Shown piece after piece: positions 7,240-14,590 of a stretch of DNA of 64,000 nt. This DNA is from Actinomyces sp. (lineage in GTDB: Bacteria; Actinomycetota; Actinomycetes; Actinomycetales; Actinomycetaceae): the NCBI GenBank assembly GCA_022649165.1, contig JALCNR010000008.1, positions 50,208-114,207 on the forward strand. Reading direction: 5' to 3'. The translations under genes were made by a program, and so were the position numbers. How positions within the stretch are numbered: position 1 is the first letter of the stretch; each line of letters begins with the position of its first letter. The notes under the pieces were generated by a model, which worked only from the letters and a program-made list of their open reading frames with translations, was not told the origin of the DNA and did not search any database.

Positions 7240-8247
7240 TCAGCGCCGCAGCGGCGCGGTGCTCGCCCGCAGGATGAGCTCGGTGTCCAGCACGGCGTGG
7301 GCCGTCTCCGCCTCGTCGGGTGCGGACAGCATCCGCAGCAGGATCCGGGCGGCCTCGCGCCCCTCCTCCTGGACCGGCTGCCGGATCGTCGTCAGATGGA
7401 AGAAGGCCGCCAGATCGTGGTCGTCGAAGCCGACGATCGAGAGGTCCTCCGGAACCCGCACGCCCATCGAGCGCGCAGCGTCGATGGCCCCGATCGCCAT
7501 CTCGTCGCTCATGGCGAAAATCGCCGTCGGAGGGGTCGGAAGGGCGAGCAGGCGGACGGCAGCCCGCCTGCCCCCGTCGATCGTGTAGTCGGAAGGGACG
7601 ATGAGCGTCTCGTCCACCGGCGCCCCGGAGGCGGTCAACGCCTCCCGGTAGCCCCGCGCGCGCAGCGCCGAGGACGTGAAGTGCATCGGGTCCTCGGGAA
7701 GCCCGCCGATCAGACCGATGCGCCGATGCCCGAGGTTGAGGAGGTACTGGACGGCCGTGGCCGCCGCCGCCCTGTCGTCGATCATCACCGAGCTGGCCCC
7801 GGGGGCGTCATGCCCCACCGTGACCAGGGGGACGCGCATCTGGGCAAGCTGGGCGCGTTCCTTCTCGCTGAGGGCGAGCGAGAGCACAAGGACCCCGGCG
7901 ACGTGGTTGCGCAGCGGCATGCGCTCGAAGAACCGCTGGCGCCCGTCCGGACCGCCGAGGTTGTACAGGAGCAGGTCGTGGTCGGCGCCGCGGATCACGT
8001 CCTCGGCCCCCGTCACCGCCTGGGCGAAGAACCACCGGGTCACGAAGGGGACGACCAGTCCGATCGCATCCGTCCTCCCGTTGACCAGGCGCACCGCGGA
8101 GGGGTTCGCGACGTAGTCCAGCTCCCGGGCGGCCTCCTCGACCCTCGCCCGGGTGGCCGCGGAAATCTGGCCGCTCCCGCGCAGGGCGCGCGACGCCGTC
8201 GAGGGGGAGACCCCCGCGAGCGCGGCCACGTCCGTGATCGTGCTCAT
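7240..8247 (-). CDS. LacI-family transcriptional regulator of the fructan/sucrose locus
   Basis: 335 residues. Residues 1-25 are the LacI helix-turn-helix (TITDVAALAGVSPSTASRAL), followed by the hinge helix (VANPSAVRL) and a periplasmic-binding-protein-like effector domain with IGLVVPFV, GHRRIGLIGG, AIFAMSDEMAIGAID and VPEDLSIVGFDD. It is the last gene of the minus-strand arm of the locus and probably represses both arms, with a sugar released from sucrose or fructan as inducer. ATG 8247 is chosen because GAAAGGG lies at SD distance; longer readings to 8307 have no ribosome binding site. A LacI-type palindrome at 12919-12932, between the divergent arms, is the likely operator. Confidence 0.9.
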   Translation of the reverse strand: MSTITDVAALAGVSPSTASRALRGSGQISAATRARVEEAARELDYVANPSAVRLVNGRTDAIGLVVPFVTRWFFAQAVTGAEDVIRGADHDLLLYNLGGPDGRQRFFERMPLRNHVAGVLVLSLALSEKERAQLAQMRVPLVTVGHDAPGASSVMIDDRAAAATAVQYLLNLGHRRIGLIGGLPEDPMHFTSSALRARGYREALTASGAPVDETLIVPSDYTIDGGRRAAVRLLALPTPPTAIFAMSDEMAIGAIDAARSMGVRVPEDLSIVGFDDHDLAAFFHLTTIRQPVQEEGREAARILLRMLSAPDEAETAHAVLDTELILRASTAPLRR

Positions 8248-8329
8248 CGATACACGCCCTTTCCTCGATGCCGTCATCGCCATTCGCGCCCCACCTCGGA
8301 ACGACACCGTACCCCCGGGAGCCAGCCTG

Positions 8330-9247
8330 TCAGCTCTTCACCGAGCCCGCCATCATGCCGCGCACGAAGAAGCGCTGCAGCAGGAGGAAGACGACCACCG
8401 GGACGATGATCGACACGAAGGCGCCCGCCGTCAGCAGGTTCCAGTCCTCGCCGTAGCTGCCGGCCAGGTCGGCCAGCCGTACGGTCAGCGGCGCGGTCCG
8501 GGCTGTCCCGCCCGCGAAGGTGAGCGAGACCAGCAGGTCGTTCCACACCCACAGGAACTGGAAGATGAAGAAGGAGGCCAGCGCCGGCTTCATCAACGGG
8601 AGCACGATCCTGGTGAAGATCACGCCGTGGGTGGCGCCGTCCATCTTCGCCGCCTCGATGACCTCGCCGGGGATCTCCGACATGAAGTTGTGCATGAGGA
8701 ACGTCGCCAGCGGCAGGGCGAAGACCGTGTGGGCGATCCACACCGTCATGAACGGCATCGCCTTCGTCATCCCGCTGGAGACGAACATCTTCAGCAGCGG
8801 CACGAGGGTCATCTGGATCGGGACGATCTGCAGGGCGAAGACCACGGTGAACACCGCATCGCGGCCCTTCCACCGCATGACGCAGAAGGCGTAGGCCGCG
8901 AACAGCGAGAGGATCATCGGCAGCGTCGCGCCGACGACGGTGATGAGCACGGAGTTGAGGAAGTAGTTGATGAGGTTGTTCGACGCGCTCGACCCGACGA
9001 GGACCTCGGTGTAGTTGTCGAGCGTGACGGAGGGGTGGGCGAAGAACTCCCACCACCCGGTGGTCTTGATGTCGCTCTTGGGCCGGAAGGAGGAGACGAA
9101 CAGCCCCAGAGTGGGGACCGTCCACACGAGGGCGATCACGAGCGCCAGCGCGGAGGCGCCCCTGCTCGTCAGCATCCGGTGGGCTCTCGTCCAGATCGGC
9201 GTCTCGGGGCCGGGCGTCCCCTCCCGGGAGATCGTCTGCGCGCTCAT
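8330..9247 (-). CDS. Sugar ABC transporter permease (MalG type)
   Basis: 305 residues with six predicted membrane segments, the first at about residues 33-55. The cytoplasmic EAA loop reads EIPGEVIEAAKMDGATHGVIF, the ATPase docking site of carbohydrate importers (CUT1). The start ATG overlaps the stop of the upstream permease in an ATGA, so the two membrane subunits are co-translated. It pairs with the permease at 9244-10221 and the binding protein at 10303-11640. No ATPase gene is present in this operon. Confidence 0.92.
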   Translation of the reverse strand: MSAQTISREGTPGPETPIWTRAHRMLTSRGASALALVIALVWTVPTLGLFVSSFRPKSDIKTTGWWEFFAHPSVTLDNYTEVLVGSSASNNLINYFLNSVLITVVGATLPMILSLFAAYAFCVMRWKGRDAVFTVVFALQIVPIQMTLVPLLKMFVSSGMTKAMPFMTVWIAHTVFALPLATFLMHNFMSEIPGEVIEAAKMDGATHGVIFTRIVLPLMKPALASFFIFQFLWVWNDLLVSLTFAGGTARTAPLTVRLADLAGSYGEDWNLLTAGAFVSIIVPVVVFLLLQRFFVRGMMAGSVKS

Positions 9248-10221
9248 CCCCTGACCTCCTTGTTCTTACGCATCTGGCGGACGTTGTAAGCGATGATCGG
9301 GATCACCATGATCAGCAGCAGGACGGCGATGGCCGACCCGCGTCCCGGTTCGCCGTAGCGGAAGGATTGGTCGTACATCGTGTTCGCGATGACCTGCGTG
9401 TCGTACTGCCCGCCCGTCATCGTGCGGACGATGTCGAAGACCTTCAGGGCGCCGATCGAGATCGTGGTGAGGACGACGACCAGGGTGGGCCGCACCATCG
9501 GGATCGTGATCTCGCGCAGCATCCGGAGGCCGCTCGCCCCGTCCAGCCGAGCCGCCTCCACGATGTCCCCCGGGATGGCCTTGATCGCCGCCGAGAGCAG
9601 CACCATCGCGTAGCCGGTCTGCGTCCAGATCATGACGACGATGAGGAACAGGGTGTTCCACGGGGAGTCGACGAGGAACTGGTGCGGCTCCATCCCCAGG
9701 GACACGAGGATCTGGTTGAGCAGGCCGATCTGGGGGCGGCTCGCGTCCCGGTAGGTGTAGACGAATTTCCAGATGATGGACGCGCCGACGAAGGAGATCG
9801 CCATCGGCATGAACATCAGGGTCTTCGCGAGGGACTCGAAACGCGATCCGTCCACCATCAGCGCGTACAGCAGTCCGAGGACCGTCGACAGCGCCGGCGC
9901 CAGGGCGAGCCACACCAGAGTGTTCGCCAAGGCGCGGAGCGAGTCCGGGTCGGAGAAGATCCATGCGTAGTTGTCGAGGCCGACGAAACCGGAGGAGTCT
10001 GCGTCCAGGAACGACAGCCAGGCCGTCTTGACCATCGGATAGACCAGGCCGATGGCGAGCAGGCCCAGTGCCGGCGCCGCGTACACCAGGGCCGTGACCC
10101 CCTCGCGCCCGCGGCCGCGCTCCGTGAGCCGCGCGAGCGCCAGCACCAGACCCACGACCGCGACGATCGCGATCACGGCGACCAGCGCCTGCGAGACCTT
10201 CCCCTGCCAATCAGCCAGCAT
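9244..10221 (-). CDS. Sugar ABC transporter permease (MalF type)
   Basis: 325 residues; about eight hydrophobic segments, the first at about residues 12-32 and then the six-helix core, as in MalF/AglF proteins. The EAA loop is IPGDIVEAARLDGASGLRML. The C-terminal residues are basic (RQMRKNKEVRG) and stay inside the cell. It is separated from the upstream binding-protein gene by 81 bases that contain a perfect 15-bp hairpin, and it overlaps the downstream permease by 4 bases. Together they would form the channel importing an oligosaccharide, here most likely a fructose-containing one given the neighbouring enzymes. Confidence 0.92.
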   Translation of the reverse strand: MLADWQGKVSQALVAVIAIVAVVGLVLALARLTERGRGREGVTALVYAAPALGLLAIGLVYPMVKTAWLSFLDADSSGFVGLDNYAWIFSDPDSLRALANTLVWLALAPALSTVLGLLYALMVDGSRFESLAKTLMFMPMAISFVGASIIWKFVYTYRDASRPQIGLLNQILVSLGMEPHQFLVDSPWNTLFLIVVMIWTQTGYAMVLLSAAIKAIPGDIVEAARLDGASGLRMLREITIPMVRPTLVVVLTTISIGALKVFDIVRTMTGGQYDTQVIANTMYDQSFRYGEPGRGSAIAVLLLIMVIPIIAYNVRQMRKNKEVRG

Positions 10222-10247
10222 GACGCACTCCTCGTTCCTCCTGCGGT

Positions 10248-10282
10248 GCGGGGTGGCCGCGGCCGATCCGCGGCCACCCCGC
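10248..10282 (-). terminator. Intercistronic 15-bp hairpin between binding-protein and permease genes
   Basis: GCGGGGTGGCCGCGG (10248-10262) pairs without mismatch with CCGCGGCCACCCCGC (10268-10282) around the 5-base loop CCGAT. There is no T-run, so it may act as a partial terminator or as a 3' end that protects the upstream message. Such hairpins often make the binding protein more abundant than the permeases. Confidence 0.7.
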
Positions 10283-10302
10283 CTGTCCGGTGGCGGCCCG
10301 CC

Positions 10303-11640
10303 TCAGTCCTCGGGCCAGCTCGCCTCGATCTGGTCGAGCACGTCCTGCGAGTCCGCGCCGAGGATCCAATCGACCATCCCGGTCCAGAAGGTGCCGGACC
10401 CGACGGCCGTCGGCATGAGGTCGGAGGCGTCGAAACGGAACTCGGCGTCCTTGTCCTGGAGGATGGTGATGACGTTCTCGAGTTGCTCGCTCGTCGCGTT
10501 GGCCGGGTCCACCCCCTGGTTCGCGCTGACGAGGCCCTGCTTGACCATGTCGTTAGCGAAGGTCGCGGAGGAGAAGTACTCCCGCACGGCGGTCACGGCC
10601 GGGTCGTCGGACAGCGCGGCGACGAACTCGCCGCCACCGACCAGAGTCTGGGTGTCGCCCTCGTCCATGACGGGCATCGCGAAGCCCCACACGTCGCCGT
10701 CGGGAGCCACGTCGTACTCCTCGTCCCAGGTGGCCGAGCCGTTGCGGTGGCTGAGGTAGCAGGAGCCGTCGCCGATGGCGTACAGGGCGTCCAGCTGGTT
10801 CGTGGAGGCGATGGAGCTGACATCCCCGAAACCGGCGTTGACGTAGGCGTCGTTCTTCAGGATCTTGCCGACCTCGTCCAAAGCGTTGACGATCTGGGGA
10901 TCGTTGAAGGGGATCTCGTGGCTGATCCACTGGTCGTAGACGTCGGCGCCGGCGCTGCGGATGACGAGATCCTCCAGCCAGTCCGTTCCCGGCCAGCCGG
11001 TGGCCGCCCCGGACTCGAAGCCCTCGCACCACACCCGGTCGCCGGTCTTGGAAATCGTGTCCGTCAGGTCGAGCAGCTCCTGCCAGGTCGTCGGGACCTC
11101 GTAGCCCTTCTCCGCGAAGGCCTTCGGGGAATACCACACGAAGGACTTCAGGCCGGTGGTCAGCGGCGAGGCGTAGAGGGTGCCGTCCACGGATCCGTAG
11201 GTGCGGAAGCCGTCCGACCATCCCGTCTCCACGTTCTGCTGGACGGTGTCGGTGGCCGGCACCAGGAGGTCCTCGTCGGCGAGCGAGGTGAGCAGCCCGG
11301 GCTGGGCGACGAAGAGGATGTCAGGGAGGTTCCCGCCCTGGATGCGGACCTGGACCTGCGACTCGAAGTCGGAGGAGCCCTCGTAGACGATCTCGACGCC
11401 CGTGCAGGTGGAGAAGTCGGCCCAGGAGTTCTCCAGGCGCTCCTGATCGGCGCCGGTGTAGGGGGAGTAGATCGACACCGAGGAGCCCGACAGATCACCG
11501 TAGCTCTCGTAGGCGGAGCAGTCCGCGCTCGACGAGGCCCCGCTCTGCGATCCGCTCGAGCAGGCCGTCAGGCCTGTCAGGCCCAGCGCGGCCGCGAACG
11601 CAAGGCCGATCAGGGGCCGGCGGGAATGATGGTGCAACAT
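10303..11640 (-). CDS. Sugar ABC transporter substrate-binding lipoprotein
   Basis: 445 residues. A basic start (HHHSRR) and hydrophobic stretch lead to the lipobox LTAC, predicted to be lipidated on the cysteine near residue 27, followed by a Ser-rich spacer. The mature part is a CUT1 (family 1) extracellular sugar-binding protein with VSIYSPYTGADQERLENSW, LPDILFVAQPGLL, GTLYASPLTTGLKSFVWYSP and WCEGFESGAATGWPGTDW, closest in feel to AglE-type proteins. ATG 11640 has GAAGGGA upstream. It would deliver sugar to the permeases encoded downstream. Sitting between a DUF2961 enzyme and the permeases, and opposite GH32 and GH13 genes, it most likely binds a fructosyl oligosaccharide; specificity cannot be read from sequence alone. 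Confidence 0.9.
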   Translation of the reverse strand: MLHHHSRRPLIGLAFAAALGLTGLTACSSGSQSGASSSADCSAYESYGDLSGSSVSIYSPYTGADQERLENSWADFSTCTGVEIVYEGSSDFESQVQVRIQGGNLPDILFVAQPGLLTSLADEDLLVPATDTVQQNVETGWSDGFRTYGSVDGTLYASPLTTGLKSFVWYSPKAFAEKGYEVPTTWQELLDLTDTISKTGDRVWCEGFESGAATGWPGTDWLEDLVIRSAGADVYDQWISHEIPFNDPQIVNALDEVGKILKNDAYVNAGFGDVSSIASTNQLDALYAIGDGSCYLSHRNGSATWDEEYDVAPDGDVWGFAMPVMDEGDTQTLVGGGEFVAALSDDPAVTAVREYFSSATFANDMVKQGLVSANQGVDPANATSEQLENVITILQDKDAEFRFDASDLMPTAVGSGTFWTGMVDWILGADSQDVLDQIEASWPED

Positions 11641-11741
11641 GCTTCTTGTCCCTTCCGTGTGGCCGGGCCGCGACTGCGGACCCGGGATGGACGGCCGCCG
11701 CCTCGCAGCCGTCCGGGTGTCTCCTCCACCGCCGAGTGGTC

Positions 11742-12830
11742 TCAGCGCGGTCGCCGGGCCTCGCGGTCCGGCAGGTCGGGGAACGGCCGGTGCCGGCCGG
11801 CCTGGTACCAGTAGGCGACCGAGGCGACGTCGTCAGACCGCTCGAAGTAGCCGGTCCCCACCTGCCCGATCTGCTGGAGCGTCACCTTCAGCGAGGCCTC
11901 GAAGTGGATCGGGTCGGGCAGGTGCCAGCGGTACATTCCGTGCTCGGGAGCGATGTCCTTCGCGTAGGGGTCCATCCGGCCCCGGTCGCGCGTCGAGTGG
12001 TGGGGGTAGCCGAGGAACGGCGTGCTGTAGGTGAGCACCTCGACGTCGCCTCCGGGGTCCATCCGGTCCTGGAAGGCCCAGGCCCCGCCCACGTAGTCCT
12101 CGGTCCCCGTCCCGCAGATCGTCGGGTGGTCGGTGTCGGAGTCGATGTAGAACTTCATCTCGCCCTCGCCCCACCAGTGCCGCTCCAGGGCGGCGATGGC
12201 CAAGTAGGTCCCGACGTAGGCGCCCCGGCCCTCCACGCCGTCGAGCACGATGTAGTCGATGCCGGGGGCGGTCAGGCGCTGACGGCGCCATTGGGCGAAG
12301 AAGTGGGGGGTGCCGGGGTCGACCTCGGTGAGGACGTAGTCGATCTGGTAGAAGAAGCCCTCGATCGGACCGGGGTGCTCGTTGGTGACGGTGATGCGCG
12401 CGTTGCGGCAGAAGGGCATGGAGAAGTAGCAGTTCATCCCGCCCGTGGGTGCCACGACGATCGGCAGGGAGTTCACCAGGCACCGGGCGCCGAAGCCGTT
12501 GCAGAAGAAGTCCCCGAGTGGGGTCTCGACGGCGGGGTTCTCATCGTCGTCCCAGTACATCCGCAGGACGAGGTCGCGCAGCACGTAGCCGACGGCGTCG
12601 GTGAGGTCGGGGCAGGTGAACCAGATATGCCGGATCTCCCCGGGCCCCTCGATCTGGGCGATGGTGGCCGTCTCCCCGGGTTGGATCGTCACGCAGGGGC
12701 GTCCCTTGCGGGAGGGCCCCAGATGGGACGAGGCCGTCCCGCCGGCTCCGGGATCGCCCTGCGGGTTCTCGGCGGTGATGGCTCGACTGCGGATCGGCCG
12801 GCTGAGATCCGGGATCGGCAACGGGGTCAC
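11742..12830 (-). CDS. DUF2961 glycoside hydrolase, GH172 family (probable fructofuranose- or arabinofuranose-acting enzyme)
   Basis: 362 residues, the usual length of single-domain GH172 enzymes, with no signal peptide, so cytoplasmic. DUF2961 landmarks are PGEIRHIWFTC (about 63-73), LRMYWDDDENPAVETPLGDF (about 89-108), NCYFSMPF, and the pair WWGEGEMKFYIDSD (219-232) and GTGTEDYVGGAW (240-251). Two conserved Glu (222 or 224, and 244) lie about 20 apart, matching the acid/base and nucleophile spacing of the characterised Bifidobacterium difructose dianhydride I synthase/hydrolase (alpha-fructofuranosidase). Known members act on alpha-D-fructofuranosides or D-arabinofuranosides. The GTG at 12830 follows GAAGGAG. 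It is the first gene of the minus-strand operon and faces GH32 and sucrose phosphorylase genes, so fructan-derived substrates are the best guess. Confidence 0.85.
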   Translation of the reverse strand: MTPLPIPDLSRPIRSRAITAENPQGDPGAGGTASSHLGPSRKGRPCVTIQPGETATIAQIEGPGEIRHIWFTCPDLTDAVGYVLRDLVLRMYWDDDENPAVETPLGDFFCNGFGARCLVNSLPIVVAPTGGMNCYFSMPFCRNARITVTNEHPGPIEGFFYQIDYVLTEVDPGTPHFFAQWRRQRLTAPGIDYIVLDGVEGRGAYVGTYLAIAALERHWWGEGEMKFYIDSDTDHPTICGTGTEDYVGGAWAFQDRMDPGGDVEVLTYSTPFLGYPHHSTRDRGRMDPYAKDIAPEHGMYRWHLPDPIHFEASLKVTLQQIGQVGTGYFERSDDVASVAYWYQAGRHRPFPDLPDREARRPR

Positions 12831-13080
12831 AGGACTGCTCCTTCACATCTGCACCGGTCGCCACACGTCGTTGCGCCGACCACTCACGCAGAGGATGCTA
12901 GCGACTTGCCTCTCAGAGTGCAAGCGTTTGCGGAGCATTCCCGGCTCGAGTACGTTGTCTCTCGACAACCAGGCGGTCACTCATTGTAAAAATGCCCAAT
13001 ATCCTGACAAGACTTCCGCCTCGACACTGTCCGTGTTGTTGTGCACACGATTGCATTATCTCGACCGGAAAGGACGCGCG
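12831..13080. promoter_or_regulatory. Divergent control region of the fructan/sucrose locus with LacI-type operator
   Basis: This 250-bp region separates the GH172 and GH32 start codons and includes the only AT-rich stretch nearby (12980-13012, with CAATAT as a possible -10). TGCAAGCGTTTGCG (12919-12932) matches the LacI-family pattern GCAANCGNTTGC. A second perfect inverted repeat, GTTGTC-N4-GACAAC, lies at 12954-12969. TGTGCACA occurs at 13040-13047. The first is probably the LacI operator; the other two could be accessory or catabolite-control sites. Confidence 0.6.
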
Positions 13081-14526
13081 ATGCCCGAGGCCACGACCCC
13101 CTGCGCGACACAGACCCCGCGCCAGGCGATCGGGGACCCCGCCCTCCCCCGCGTCCACTTCGTCCCCCCAGCCGGCTGGATCAACGACCCCAACGGCCTG
13201 ACGTGGTGGAGGGGCCGATACCACCTCTTCTACCAGCACAATCCCGACGCGCCCGTCCACCACCGGATCCGATGGGGCCATGCCGCGAGCGTCGACCTGC
13301 TGCACTGGGAGGACCTTCCCCTGGCCCTGGAGCCATCGCCGGGCCCCGACGAGGACGGCTGCTATTCCGGCGTGTTCCTGGACGTCGGCGGCACCCCCGC
13401 CCTCCTGTACTCCGGCCACGCCCCGCGCCGCCAGCCCACCGAGGTGGGATGCCTGGCCGTGGGGTCGCAGGACCTCGCTCGCTGGACGAAGGCGGACCGC
13501 CCCGTTCTCCTGCCGCCCGCGGACCCCGCGCCGCGCCACATGCGGGACCATTGCGTGTGGGCCCACGAGGGCACGTGGCATCAGCTGGTCGGCGCGTGCC
13601 TGGAACCCGGCTCGGGAGCCGTGCTGCACTACACGGCCACGGACGTGCACCGCTGGGAGTTCCGCGGCGTCCTCCTGCGCCACGAGGACCTGCCGGGGGG
13701 CGGCGTCGGCGTCGGCACGATGTGGGAGTGCCCCGACCTGATCCGCGAACCCGGCTCCGACCGCGCCGCGCTCGTGTTCTCGGCCTGGGACGAGGGCCGC
13801 ACGCTCCACACCGTCCAGGTGCCCGGGCGCAGCGACGGTCGGGGCTTCACCCCGGACGGCCCCGCGCGGCTGCTCGACCTGGGGCGCCGGCACTACTACG
13901 CGCCGCAGAGCCTCCGCATCCCGGACGGGCGGACGATCCAGCTGGGCTGGGTCCAGGAGGACCGGGACCAGGCGTCGATCGAACGCTCCGGCTGGAGCGG
14001 GGCGCTGTCCCTGCCACGCGAGCTGACCTTCGGGGAGGACGGGACGCTGCGGGCGGCCCCGCTCCGCGAGCTGGAGACCCTGCGCGGACCTGTGCGCGCC
14101 GCCCGCCGCGACGCGGCCGGCACCGGCCTCGTCCCCGGCCTGTCCGGAACCTTCGAGGCCGAGGCCGAGCTGACGCTGGACCGGCCCGGGGACGAGGCCG
14201 TGGTGCGCGTCGGCGACCACCCCGGCCCCGACCCGGTACTCGGCCTCCGGTTCACCCGGACCGGCGACGGCATCCGGGTGGAGCGCCACCCGGACCGCCA
14301 CCACGCCGGCGATCCCGGTGACGTGCTGCCCTGCGGGCCCGGCGCGCTGGAAGTGCGAATCGTCGTCGACGGGTCGGTGGCCGAGGTCTTCCTCGACGGG
14401 CGAGCACTCACGCTGCGCATGGATCCCGTCTCCCCGGGGGCGGCGGCCGTCAGCCTGTCCGCCGTCGAGGCCGGGGCGCATCTCGGCCGGCTCCGGGCCT
14501 GGGACCTGCGCCCGGTGTGGACCTGA
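13081..14526 (+). CDS. GH32 beta-fructofuranosidase (sucrose/fructan hydrolase)
   Basis: 481 residues, no signal peptide, so acting on imported sugar. The GH32 five-blade propeller begins with WINDPNG (33-39; Asp36 nucleophile), then the FYQHNP segment, RD at 155-156 in RHMRDH (the transition-state stabiliser motif, usually RDP), and WECPDL with Glu216 as acid/base. A beta-sandwich follows from about residue 345, ending VDGSVAEVFLDG, the typical end motif. It would release fructose from sucrose, inulin- or levan-type oligosaccharides. ATG 13081 has GGAAAGGA at SD distance. The RDP-to-RDH change is worth noting because this position contacts the substrate. Confidence 0.93.
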   Translation: MPEATTPCATQTPRQAIGDPALPRVHFVPPAGWINDPNGLTWWRGRYHLFYQHNPDAPVHHRIRWGHAASVDLLHWEDLPLALEPSPGPDEDGCYSGVFLDVGGTPALLYSGHAPRRQPTEVGCLAVGSQDLARWTKADRPVLLPPADPAPRHMRDHCVWAHEGTWHQLVGACLEPGSGAVLHYTATDVHRWEFRGVLLRHEDLPGGGVGVGTMWECPDLIREPGSDRAALVFSAWDEGRTLHTVQVPGRSDGRGFTPDGPARLLDLGRRHYYAPQSLRIPDGRTIQLGWVQEDRDQASIERSGWSGALSLPRELTFGEDGTLRAAPLRELETLRGPVRAARRDAAGTGLVPGLSGTFEAEAELTLDRPGDEAVVRVGDHPGPDPVLGLRFTRTGDGIRVERHPDRHHAGDPGDVLPCGPGALEVRIVVDGSVAEVFLDGRALTLRMDPVSPGAAAVSLSAVEAGAHLGRLRAWDLRPVWT

Positions 14527-14590
14527 CGTCCGACCGCCCCTCGGGCCCCGGCCCGCCCCGTCCTCCCCTCCGTCACGAAGGAACTCCTCG

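Noticed and set aside
9367..11814. 815-codon plus-strand open frame over the importer genes
   Set aside because: Mirror frame of the permease and binding-protein genes; rich in His/Arg/Asp and without domain structure.
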